Below, one piece after another: positions 18,260 through 26,640 of a stretch of DNA of 64,000 nucleotides. Every line of letters begins with the position of its first letter. The first letter of the stretch is position 1. The notes beneath the pieces were generated by a model. It was given only the letters and a program-made list of their open reading frames with translations. It was not told where the DNA came from and made no database searches. Origin of the DNA: AP-15 sp963774345 (GTDB lineage Bacteria > Pseudomonadota > Alphaproteobacteria > ATCC43930 > CGMCC-115725); contig CAVZFB010000027.1 in NCBI GenBank assembly GCA_963774345.1, positions 124,001 to 188,000 on the forward strand, given 5' to 3'. The position numbers were made by a program, and so were the translations under genes.

Positions 18260-18394
18260 AACTCTGAAAAAGGCCATTAGCTGGGTTTCTAGAAGACACG
18301 TTAAGCGATTTTCCATAAGCCCCATATGCAACTCTTCAGTGAAGTTCGGGGCGCGTCTCGGCGGGCCGGGTTCCATTCGCCCGTCACCTGATTT

Positions 18395-18760
18395 TTATAG
18401 AGAGGTTCCCCGGGCTGTGCGGCGGCGAATCGCGCCGAAGAGGGCGATGCCGGCCCCGAGCAGGGCCAGCGAGCCGGGCTCCGGAACCGTCACGCCGCCA
18501 CTGACGTAATCGAGTGATGGCGCCGAGGTCGCGACGGCTACGCCGTAATCGACGCCGCTGCCGAGATCGCCGTTGCTCCAGAAGTTCACGACCCGGCCGC
18601 CGCCGCCGATATCGAACAGCAGCCTGTAGATGTCCAAGAACCCGCCACCGATCGGGTAGTCGGTGGCTGTCTGCGGCGACCCGCCGGGCCAGAACAAATT
18701 GTCGTAGGTCAGAAAGCCGTTGTTAACGGCCGGATGCCAAAAAGTGTTTCGCGAGAAAAT
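18395..18760 (-). pseudogene. C-terminal half of a split PEP-CTERM protein gene
   Basis: The frame ends in a complete PEP-CTERM sorting tail: VPEPGSLALLGAGIALFGA, then RRR. Such tails direct export and processing by an exosortase. Before it come NNGFLTYDNLFWPGG and LLFDIGGGGRVVNFWSNGD, typical of this secreted family, but no signal peptide or start codon exists in the frame. The matching N-terminal half, with signal peptide, lies at 19719-19928 on the same strand, so the gene seems to have been split by about 1 kb of other DNA. Confidence 0.75.
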
Positions 18761-19177
18761 CAGAAAATCACCGGCACCACGGCCAGCCGGCCGCAGCTTG
18801 CCGCGCGCGCAAATTCGAATAGCGCCGCGCTACACTCTGTCGGCATCGGGACCCCCCCTGATCCTGAGACAAACCGCTGAGCCAACGCGATTTTCTCATA
18901 AATGGAGCCCCGGTGCACCTATCCCCATGAGAAATCCGGGCTAGCGGCCCCGCCCGAGGCGGTTACGAGGCGCGGGCGGCCGTGAGGCGTTGGCGAAGCG
19001 ATGATCAAGACGACAGGGGCGACGGCGACATTGGATGGCGGGGAAGTTGCCAAGGTTGGGGTCTCGGCCTCGCGACCGAGAGGTTTCCACGCCGCTGTTC
19101 GGCGAGCCAGCCATCCATACGATCCGTAGCAGAAGTCGATTCGGGTCGGGACCCCTAAAGCGCCGTTGCGCTTTACT
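18761..19177. other. Intervening DNA inside the split PEP-CTERM locus
   Basis: About 420 bases with no supported gene. A 95-residue reverse frame (18919-19206) has no motif or ribosome site. TTTCTCATAAATGG near 18892 and CCATGAGAAATCC near 18925 form an imperfect inverted repeat that could be an insertion-sequence end, but no transposase is recognisable. Confidence 0.45.
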
Positions 19178-19674
19178 TTAAACTGTAAAGACCTCGGAAA
19201 ACGCAAACAGGCGCATCAGCTCGTACGACATCTGGCAATACTGCTGATAATTGTCTATATAGATAGCTCCATCTTGTACGTGGTACTGGTAGCCCAACGG
19301 ATAACCCATGCCTCCGGTCCAAACTGCACCGGTTATGCCTGATGTGGTCGGCGATTGATTGATCGGGTTGAGCAGGTTTTCCAATATGGGGCTGCCGCCC
19401 GTCGCCACTTCGACGGCTGACAAGGTATAGAGCGGAACATTGTCGATCGGCAGACGGTCTGCCAGCTTAGTGCCATCCATCGAGGAGATCATCGCCAGCC
19501 ACGAGACCGGTATGCCCAGGTTTTTGTCCAATCCGGCTTTGGCGGCTTCCGCCTGGATAAACTGGTCGTAGTATCCGTGGTCTGCGTGGAGAGCATTGTT
19601 TGACCATCGGTTGCGAAGACGATCCGGTACTGCAGACCTTTCCCTAAGCCGGCGGGCGCCGTGATGGATGCCAT
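19178..19674 (-). pseudogene. Hypothetical, possibly PEP-CTERM-related protein, frameshifted
   Basis: Starting at 19674 the frame reads MASITAPAGLGKGLQYRIVF and then shifts near 19595. The second frame gives NALHADHGYYDQFIQAEAAK, VSWLAMISSMDGTKLADRLP, NVPLYTLSAVEVA and VWTGGMGYPLGYQ, ending at 19178. The style (YDQFIQAEA, WLAMIS, PLY) recalls a secreted family with C-terminal PEP-CTERM tails, but no tail or signal peptide is present. GAGAGG lies upstream of the ATG. About 165 residues if the shift is ignored. Function unknown. Confidence 0.6.
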
Positions 19675-19718
19675 GATGTCGGTCCTCTCTGTCTCTGGAC
19701 CTTTAACCTTATCGCCGG

Positions 19719-19928
19719 TTACGCTGCCGCGCGAGGCCCATTCCATGTCATCCCCTTGGGCGGGCAGGATGCCGGGAATGGCCAAGCCCGACCCGCGCCG
19801 TAAGTTAGGTCGATCGACCCGCTGACGCCGGGACCGGTGAAGCCGAAATCGAAGGTGCCGGCGCGCGCCCCGAAGCACAGTGAAACAGCGGCGATAACCA
19901 TCACCGCGGCCAAAAATCCCTTCTGCAT
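19719..19928 (-). pseudogene. N-terminal piece of a split PEP-CTERM protein gene
   Basis: From the ATG at 19928 the product has a signal peptide (MQKGFLAAVMVIAAVSLCFG) and then AGTFDFGFTGPGVSGSIDL, a common N-terminus of PEP-CTERM proteins. After about residue 45 the sequence becomes unlike the family and stops at 19719. The expected continuation and sorting tail are found at 18395-18760. I infer a rearranged or inserted-into gene. Confidence 0.6.
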
Positions 19929-20141
19929 GCTGTCCACTCCCCCATTCCCCAGCGGCGCTCGATCTTTGGCATTCGGCCAAATGGCGCCGCGCCCGTAGAA
20001 CACGCGACCAAGATCGATCGCCCAATCCGAGCGATATGCGGGAGTCTTTAAAATTTAACCATGATGCGATATGATCGCGTTCTCGAGTCAGACCGCGTCG
20101 TGTCCAGTAGTGGGCGGTTCGACCGCAATGGAGAGCTGGCT

Positions 20142-20768
20142 ATGCGCTTCCGGTCCCTGGTTGTTCTTGCCTGCGGCTTGCTTTGGCTTTCCAGCCAGCC
20201 AGTCGCCGCCGGTATCGTCCAATACAACTATGTCGGCATGCCCTTCGCAGTCACAAGCGGCTCACCGCCGTCTTCGGTGATCAATATCAGCGGGGACTTT
20301 CAGTTTAACCAAGCTCTGGTTCCCCTGCCGACCTCTGCGCCCGACGACATCACCAGTTTGATTACAGCCTTTTCGTTTACGGATGGAAATCAGACGCTGA
20401 CCAAGCTGAACACCTCGTCCTTCTCATTCCAAATCACGTTGGATAGCTCCGGTGCTTTGGTCGGCCCGTGGGAGATAGACATCGGCAACCTTTCGAGCGG
20501 GCCAGGACTCCAGACATTTTCGCTTACGCCGAGTCAATGCGGCGACAACACTACCGGAGCGAACGGCTATATGGCTACGATCCAATGCTTTTCGGGTGTC
20601 GATAATGCCGGCGCGTGGACCGGTCCCAAACCCGTGCTGGGCAGCCCGGCGCCCGTGCCCGAACCGCCCTCTGTTGCAATGCTTGCCGGAAGCATTGGGC
20701 TGCTTGGGCTCGGTTGGGGTCGCACGGTTCGCCGGCGCCAACCTAGAACGCGCGGTCGTGAGTATTGA
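20142..20768 (+). CDS. PEP-CTERM exported protein
   Basis: A 208-residue secreted protein. Signal peptide MRFRSLVVLACGLLWLSSQP with cleavage after VAAG; a beta-rich middle; and a C-terminal sorting signal VPEPPSVAMLAGSIGLLGLG followed by Arg-rich RTVRRRQPR. PEP-CTERM tails are cut by exosortase, usually in exopolysaccharide-producing bacteria; no exosortase is in the window. The frame opens at 20061, but the ATG at 20142 has GGAGAG upstream and places the signal peptide first. Function unknown. Confidence 0.85.
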   Translation: MRFRSLVVLACGLLWLSSQPVAAGIVQYNYVGMPFAVTSGSPPSSVINISGDFQFNQALVPLPTSAPDDITSLITAFSFTDGNQTLTKLNTSSFSFQITLDSSGALVGPWEIDIGNLSSGPGLQTFSLTPSQCGDNTTGANGYMATIQCFSGVDNAGAWTGPKPVLGSPAPVPEPPSVAMLAGSIGLLGLGWGRTVRRRQPRTRGREY

Positions 20769-20943
20769 TTAAGCGCAGCACGCCACCGCGTTAATAGTTT
20801 CCTACTGACCAGCAAAACCCACCGCCGGGCGAGAAAGTGGTCGACCATCGCGGGTGCGGCGCCGAGGTAGTTGGCAGGGTCCTTCAGGGTGCGCAGCTTG
20901 TCGGGACCGAGGGGGGTGACGACAGCAGGGGTTTCGAGCTTAA

Positions 20944-21583
20944 ATGACCCTGACGCGCGGCACCGACCGGCTGGAGTCGGCTCGCCTCGTGCTGCGGCGG
21001 ATCTCGCCGGACGATCTGGAGTTCTTCACGCGCATCCATGCGCTCCCCGAAGTCACGCAATATCTTTATTCCGGAGGCCGGCCGCGCTCGCCCGAAGAGT
21101 CCGCCGCGTGGCTGCAGTCCACGCTGGAGGGCTATCAGCAGCTGGCACTTGGCTGTCTCGCGGTCCTGCGCAAGGAAGATGGAGCGCTGATCGGGCGCTG
21201 CGGCTTGACCGACCTCGTTGTCGAGTTCGGTGGCACCCGAGCACGGGGTTCGCAAAGGATGGTTCGGGCGCGCACGGGCGCCCGCTGGGGGTGCCCTGAC
21301 ATTCGAGTGTGAGCTCAGTTACACGTTCGATCCGGCCGTCTGGGGCCAGGGTTTCGCGACCGAGGCAGTGGGGTGCGTCCGGGATTACGCGCGCAACGTG
21401 TTGCGGCTGCCTTACGCGATCTCGGCCATTCTTCCGCAAAACGGCCGCTCGCGGCGCGTTGCCGAACGGTTCGGCTTGGCCGCCGACGGCCAAATGGAAG
21501 TGGTGGGTCTGGTGTTTGATCGCTACGTGTGGCCGCTCGCCACAGGCAGTGCGACCCGGCTCCAACCGGCCTCCACGAAATAG
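20944..21583 (+). pseudogene. GNAT N-acetyltransferase (RimJ/RimL type), one frameshift
   Basis: The first frame reads TDRLESARLVLRRISPDDLE and PEVTQYLYSGGRPRSPEE, an N-terminal RimJ/RimL acetyltransferase. Near 21228 one extra T moves the frame; the second frame carries YTFDPAVWGQGFATEAVGCV, the acetyl-CoA loop (GQGFATEA), and then the end of the fold at 21583. Without the extra base the protein is about 212 residues and complete. Substrate unknown. Whether the shift is real is open. Confidence 0.82.
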
Positions 21584-21737
21584 GCCGTGCTCGCACAGCC
21601 GCCGCGCGCGGACCAACGGCCTTCCGCCACAATCCGGCGTTATGCTGACGAGCGGTCGCAAGAGGAGGCATCGGATCGAGTGCGACACGAGATTTATCGG
21701 CAGCCCTGCGGCAGGCGGCGCCTTCTGGTCACCGCCA

Positions 21738-21925
21738 CGGTAATTCCCGTCATTCCCGGTTCGGGCAAAATAATTCCCGGTTCGACCTAAAAAATTCCCG
21801 ATTATGCCATCACGGGAATTCACCCTCAGGAGCTTGATTTACTTGATGTGTTTTGGGGCCGATCGGCCGTTTTCAGGGCGAGACGGGGAAATTCCCAGTT
21901 ATCTTCCCGGTTGAACGGGAATTGA
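21738..21925. repeat. Intergenic repeat cluster built on ATTCCCGGTT units
   Basis: At least five copies of ATTCCCG (several extended to ATTCCCGGTT) occur in 90 bases, and inverted copies (CGGGAATT, GGGGAAATTCCC) follow to 21922. They flank a block with GCTTGATTTACTTGATG and GGGCCGATCGGCC. I recognise the style as a multi-copy intergenic element of rhizobia-like alphaproteobacteria. No gene lies between 21584 and 21936. Confidence 0.6.
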
Positions 21926-21936
21926 CGGCGAGGGGG

Positions 21937-22413
21937 TCACGGCTTGGCGATGGTCCAGTTGGGGTGGGTGTTGTAAAGCGAGACGGTCGCCAAGCCCATC
22001 TTGGCGCTGGCGTCCTTGATCTGCCGGCTGTAGGCGACATAGATCAAGGTGTCGTTCTTCTGGTCGTAGATCCGGCGCACCGCGATCGACTTGAAGAACA
22101 GACTCATCCGCTGCGAGAAAATTTCCTCGCCCTTGGGGCCGAGGGCGATCTTGCCGATAGTAATCGGCCCGGTTTGACTGCAGGAAATCGCGCTGTTCGA
22201 CGGGTTCTCGAACCAGTTCCCCTTGGTCAGCCGGTCAAGCACGCTGCGGTCGAAATGGACGACATGGCAGGTGACGCCGGCGATCTGCGGATCGGCGAAG
22301 GCCTCGACAACCATGCCGTTGCCGGTCCAGTCGTTGCTGAAGCTGCCAACCTGTTCCGCCCGCCCCGCAACCGTGGAGAGACAAACCAGCACTGCCGCCA
22401 ATAGATAGGATTT
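21937..22413 (-). CDS. creA: CreA family periplasmic protein
   Basis: A 158-residue exported protein with signal peptide MKSYLLAAVLVCLSTVAGRA. The CreA core is clear: WTGNGMVVEAFADPQIAGVT then CHVVHFDR, NPSNSAISCSQTGPI, EIFSQRMSLFFKSIAVRRIYD and DTLIYVAYSRQIKDAS. CreA is conserved in Proteobacteria but has no established function. The two central cysteines may form a disulfide. Start at 22413; an upstream extension to 22476 lacks support. Confidence 0.93.
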   Translation of the reverse strand, partial: KSYLLAAVLVCLSTVAGRAEQVGSFSNDWTGNGMVVEAFADPQIAGVTCHVVHFDRSVLDRLTKGNWFENPSNSAISCSQTGPITIGKIALGPKGEEIFSQRMSLFFKSIAVRRIYDQKNDTLIYVAYSRQIKDASAKMGLATVSLYNTHPNWTIAKP

Positions 22414-22508
22414 CATGCGATCATCCCTGCAAGGCTTGGTCCCGCCGCCCGATTGGCATTGGGCGGCCGCGACCATGGCAGATTCCCCGCCCGGAGCGTT
22501 ATCCCTCT

Positions 22509-23947
22509 ATGGTGAACGCTGCATCGATCATCGAAACCGACATTCCGGCGCGGCTCGACCGTCTGCCGTGGACTCGGTTTCATACCCTGGTCGTCGTGGC
22601 ATTGGGCGTCACCTGGATCCTCGACGGGCTCGAGGTAACGGTGGCCGGCTCGATCGCCGGCGCCCTGCAGGAAAGCCCGGTGCTGCGTTTCTCGGCCGCC
22701 GAAATCGGCGCCGTCGGCAGCGCCTATCTCGCCGGGGCCGTGTTGGGCGCGCTGCTGTTCGGCTATCTGACCGACCGGTTCGGCCGCCGCAAATTGTTCT
22801 TTGTCACCTTGGGGCTCTATTTGACCGCGACCGCCGCCACCGCCTGCTCGTGGAATTTCGCGAGCTTCGCGCTGTTCCGATTTGTGACCGGCGCCGGCAT
22901 CGGCGGCGAGTATGCGGCGATCAACTCGGCGATCCAGGAACTGGTGCCGGCGCGGTACCGCGGGCGCACCGATCTGGCGATCAACGGCAGCTTCTGGCTG
23001 GGCGCCGCACTCGGCGCGGCCGGCGCAGTCGCCTTCCTGCAGCCCGGCCGGCTGCCGCCCGGATATGGGCTGGCGCGCCGCGTTCGGGATCGGCGCGGTA
23101 CTCGGCCTCGGTATCCTGCTTCTTGCGCAGCTACCTTCCGGAAAGTCCGCGCTGGCTGATGCTCCACGACCGGCTTGGCGAGGCCGAGGCGGTGATCGGC
23201 GCGATCGAGCGCCGGGTTGGGGCCGGTGCGGCGGGGCCGACCCCGGCCAGCGGACGGATCCGGCTTGCCGTGTCCCGGCGCACGCCGGTCGCGCGCATGG
23301 TGCTGGCGATCCTGCGCGACTATCCGCAGCGCGCGTTCCTGGGTCTGATGCTGATGACCGCTCAGGCGTTCTTCTACAACGCGATTTTCTTTTCCTACGC
23401 GCTGGTGCTGACCCGCTTCTACGCGATCCCGTCGGCCTCGGTCGGCTGGTATATCCTGCCTTTTGCGCTCGGCAATTTTCTCGGACCATTGTTGCTCGGT
23501 CCGTTGTTCGACACGCTCGGCCGCAAGCCGATGATCGGCGCCACCTATGCACTCTCGGGGATATTGCTGGCGATCGTCGGCTAGCTGTTCCGCGAAGGGC
23601 TGCTCGACGCGGTGCAGCTTACTGCCTCTTGGACCGTCATCTTCTTTTTCGCCTCAGCTGCGGCGAGTTCCGCCTATCTGACGGTCAGCGAGAGTTTTCC
23701 GCTCGAAGCGCGGGCACTCGCAATTGCTCTGTTCTACGCGCTCGGCACCGCGACCGGCGGCGTGGTCTCGCCCTGGCTGTTCGGCATCTTGATCGGCACC
23801 GGCGAGCGCGGCGCGGTCTTTGCCGGCTACCTCTTCGGCGCAGGCCTGATGATCGCGGCCGCGATCACGGAATTCGCAATCGGCGTCAAGGCCGAGCGCC
23901 GACCCCTGGAAAGCGTCGCCCGCCCGCTTTCCAGCATCGCGGATTAG
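22509..23947 (+). pseudogene. MFS transporter (metabolite:H+ symporter type), two frameshifts and an in-frame TAG
   Basis: A twelve-helix major-facilitator protein of about 480 residues when pieced together. The first frame has LDGLEVTVAGSIAGAL, the loop motif GYLTDRFGRRKLFF and RFVTGAGIGGEYAAINSAIQ, typical of sugar- or aromatic-acid:proton symporters. One extra base near 23070 and another near 23115 change frame; the continuation SYLPESPRWLML and FDTLGRKPMIGATYALSG is normal. A TAG at 23582-23584 then stops the frame, but the same frame runs on through LFREGLLDAV, TVSESFPLEARALAIALF to 23947. Three lesions make real loss of function more likely here than elsewhere. Confidence 0.88.
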
Positions 23948-23979
23948 CCGTTCGCAAAGGACGGCGCCACCTTGGCTGG

Positions 23980-25155
23980 TCAGGCCTTGCCCCACAATTC
24001 CTTCGTGGCCAGGCGCGCTCCTTCCGCCAATGCCGTCAGCTTGGTCCAGACGACGCTCGGATGGACCTCGCAAGAAGTCGAAAAACTGGCGAAGCCGCAA
24101 TCGGCGCCGGCAATGACGTTTTCGCGGCCGACGACGCCGGCGAACCGCGCGATCCGCTGAGCGACCGCCTCCGGATGTTCGACAAGGTTGGAGGAATGGG
24201 TGACGATGCCGGGGATCAATACCTTGCCCTCCGGCAACTTGACCGTTTCCCAGACCTGCCATTCGTGCTCGTGACGCGGGTTGGCCGCTTCGAACGAATA
24301 GGCGCCGGCATCGATGCGCAGCATGACGTCGGCAATATGCTTCAGTTCGAGCTCGTGCACGCGCGGGCCGATATTGATGCCATAGCAGGTGTGATAGCGC
24401 ACGCACTCGGGCGGAATGCCCCGCAAAGCATGGTTCAGCAACTCGACCGTCGCGTTCGCCCAGCGGCGGCATTCGGCGATGTCGAGCTCGGGGTGCGTCG
24501 TATAGTGGCTCGCCAATTGCGGATCATCGATCTGCAAGACGAGGCCGGCGTCGACGATCGCCTTGTATTCGTCGTTGAGCGCGTCGGCCACTGCCACTCG
24601 GAACTCCTCGTCGGTCTGGTAGAATTCGTTCGTGTTCCAGCCGGCGAGTTGGGCCGGCGACACCGCCGGCATGAAGGCTTCCTCGTAGGCGATTCCGGCG
24701 AGCGCGGCCTTCAGGGTATCGATATCGCGCTTTAATGCGTCGTGTCCCTTGTAGGCGATCGGGCCGGTGCACACCCATCGCGTTGGCGGCGCCCTCCCCG
24801 CCGTCCCCGGCATCTGCGCGGCCCAGCTGTAGTATTCGGGAAACGCCAAGTACTCGCGCGAGCGCGCCCAAGTGCCCTCGCCGCCCGAGTTCTTGCGCGG
24901 CTCGATCCCGGCGAGGCGCTCGTTGACGTATGGGATGAACCCGAACCGGCCCATCTCGCCATCAGCGACGATGTCGATGCCGCTGTCGGCCTGCCTCTGC
25001 ACGACCTCCCTGACTGCGGTCGCGACTCGGTTCGCGTAGGCCTCGGCATCGAGCGGGCCGCCTCGTTCTTTCGCCTGAATCATATCGAGCAGATCCGGCG
25101 GCCGCGGCAGGCTGCCGACATGGGTTGTAAGGATCCGCTCCGTGCTTCGCTTCAT
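23980..25155 (-). CDS. Cobalamin-independent methionine synthase (MetE C-terminal) family protein
   Basis: A 391-residue TIM-barrel protein related to the catalytic half of MetE. It begins ILTTHVGSLPRPPDLLDMI; the zinc-type ligands appear conserved as His and Cys in RYHTCYG, Glu in YSFEAANPRH and Cys in IAGADCGFAS. The folate-binding N-terminal half of true MetE is absent. Such short homologues act on small methyl-thiol or methylated substrates, or are core methionine synthases; the role here is unknown. ATG at 25155 chosen over the open frame to 25233. Confidence 0.86.
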   Translation of the reverse strand: MKRSTERILTTHVGSLPRPPDLLDMIQAKERGGPLDAEAYANRVATAVREVVQRQADSGIDIVADGEMGRFGFIPYVNERLAGIEPRKNSGGEGTWARSREYLAFPEYYSWAAQMPGTAGRAPPTRWVCTGPIAYKGHDALKRDIDTLKAALAGIAYEEAFMPAVSPAQLAGWNTNEFYQTDEEFRVAVADALNDEYKAIVDAGLVLQIDDPQLASHYTTHPELDIAECRRWANATVELLNHALRGIPPECVRYHTCYGINIGPRVHELELKHIADVMLRIDAGAYSFEAANPRHEHEWQVWETVKLPEGKVLIPGIVTHSSNLVEHPEAVAQRIARFAGVVGRENVIAGADCGFASFSTSCEVHPSVVWTKLTALAEGARLATKELWGKA

Positions 25156-25381
25156 CTCGTCCCTCTCGTCGGCCTTGTCGCCGGGCACAAGCCTACCCTC
25201 GGGAGCCATCTGGTGGGAAGGACAGCGCGGCAAAGGCTAAGCGGCGTCTTCGAACGCCGCGCTTCGGTGAGGGGTAGAGGCGCGCTCGCGCGATCTTGTC
25301 TCCGGTCGGTACGGCAACTAAAAATCAGCCAGGTTGCAGTGACGCGCTTCGATTGCAGCCGTTAGTACCCAGGAGTGGCCA

Positions 25382-25660
25382 GTGGTTGCGATTATCGAAG
25401 GCAAGGAAGAGGCCGGCGGCGCGCGGTACATCGAATTCAAAGTCGACCAAAGCCCGACCGACCCAAATCGCATTGTGGGAAGCTGGCGCTTTCCCTCAAG
25501 CGAGTCAGCCGGAATGGTCATCGACCAAAGTAGGCTCGATACGACGATCGAGACAGAGTTTCGGCACGCTGTTGATTGCGCCGATCAACACGGCATACCG
25601 TTCGTATGGGTCAACGACCCCGACGAATTATTTCCGCCCTACAATCGTCCGCGGATTTAA
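25382..25660 (+). CDS. Small hypothetical protein
   Basis: A 92-residue soluble protein starting at a GTG with AGGAG nine bases upstream. Reads GGARYIEFKVDQSPTDPNRI and FRHAVDCADQHGIPFVWVND; mixed alpha/beta, acidic, no known domain. It stands alone between the MetE-like gene and the GST gene, both on the other strand. Function unknown. Confidence 0.55.
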   Translation: MVAIIEGKEEAGGARYIEFKVDQSPTDPNRIVGSWRFPSSESAGMVIDQSRLDTTIETEFRHAVDCADQHGIPFVWVNDPDELFPPYNRPRI

Positions 25661-25731
25661 CAATACCGCCGAGCGCGGGCGATCGGCGCCTAAGCGGCCG
25701 TCACCCGCACCTCTAGCTCGGGGACCGAAAA

Positions 25732-26484
25732 CTATCCTTGCGCAGCTTGCATCCACTCAGCGGGGATCGATTGCGCCCGCTGGTCCGCCACCAGTTGTCT
25801 GCGACGGAGCTGCTCCGCCGGGCTGATCGACGCCGGGTCCTCGCGGAACTCCGGCCCCATAGCCATCGCTTTTTTGACGGCCGGCCGCTCGCCGATTTCT
25901 TCGAGCCAGCGCTTCACGTTCGGAAATTCGTCGATGTCGATCTTGCGGGTCGCCCAGCTCGATGCCCACGGGTAGCAGATCATATCGGCGATCGTGTATT
26001 CGCCGGCCGCGAGATACCGCTTGTTGAACAATCCGAGGTTCATGACCCCATAGATGCGGTGTGTCTCATTGTCAAAGCGGCGAATGGCGTAGGAAAGGTC
26101 GCCGTTGTTGCCGCTCTCGAGCGCCCGCCGGAAATGGCCTTGCTCGCCGAGCTTAGGGCCCTGATTGCCGAGTTGCCAGCTGACCCACTGCGAAACATCG
26201 TATTTGCCGCGCGGATCCGACGGAAGAAACCGCCCCTCTTTCTCAGCGATGTAGGTCATGATTGCCCCAGATTCGAAGATCGAAATCGGAGCGCCGCCGC
26301 CCATCGGCTCGTCGTCGACGATCGCCGGCATCCGGCCGTTGGGAGATATTTTCAGGAATTCGGGGGTGAGCTGGTCCCCGCGGCCAATATTAATCGGCTT
26401 GATCGTGTAGGGGGTTCCCAACTCCTCGAGCAAAATGACGGTCTTCTTGCCATTACCTGTCGGCCAGAAATAGAGATAGATCAT
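25732..26484 (-). CDS. Glutathione S-transferase, YfcG/YghU (Nu) type
   Basis: A 250-residue GST. The thioredoxin-like N-terminus has TGNGKKTVILLEELGTPYTI, PNGRMPAIVDDEP and SIFESGAIMTYIAEKEGRF, the glutathione-binding cis-Pro and Ser motifs; the all-helical C-terminal domain has YTIADMICYPWA. This group (E. coli YfcG, YghU) has disulfide-bond reductase activity with two bound glutathiones. AGGAGAAA precedes the ATG. A paralogue of the same subtype sits at 55857. Confidence 0.92.
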   Translation of the reverse strand: MIYLYFWPTGNGKKTVILLEELGTPYTIKPINIGRGDQLTPEFLKISPNGRMPAIVDDEPMGGGAPISIFESGAIMTYIAEKEGRFLPSDPRGKYDVSQWVSWQLGNQGPKLGEQGHFRRALESGNNGDLSYAIRRFDNETHRIYGVMNLGLFNKRYLAAGEYTIADMICYPWASSWATRKIDIDEFPNVKRWLEEIGERPAVKKAMAMGPEFREDPASISPAEQLRRRQLVADQRAQSIPAEWMQAAQG

Positions 26485-26640
26485 CGCTTTTTCTCCTGTT
26501 CAACGTGATAGCGCGTGAATCGCGGCTATTGCCATGCCCCGATCGTCCACCGTGGTGAATGAAGCGTCTGGTCAGCAGATAGCCGATCCGGCTGCGACCG
26601 TCTACTGGCTCCCACGGCGGATCAAGTCTCCTCATCGATC

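Noticed and set aside
18885..18945. Inverted TTTCTCAT/ATGAGAAA as an IS terminus
   Set aside because: No transposase or second end could be matched, so the element is only mentioned as intervening DNA.
23582..23584. TAG as a pyrrolysine or suppressed codon
   Set aside because: The same gene also has two frameshifts, and pyrrolysine is not expected in an MFS transporter; a nonsense mutation is simpler.
22912..24735. 607-residue frame across the MFS and MetE-like genes
   Set aside because: It runs from one frame of the broken transporter into the antisense of the MetE-like gene; composition is that of a GC-rich shadow.
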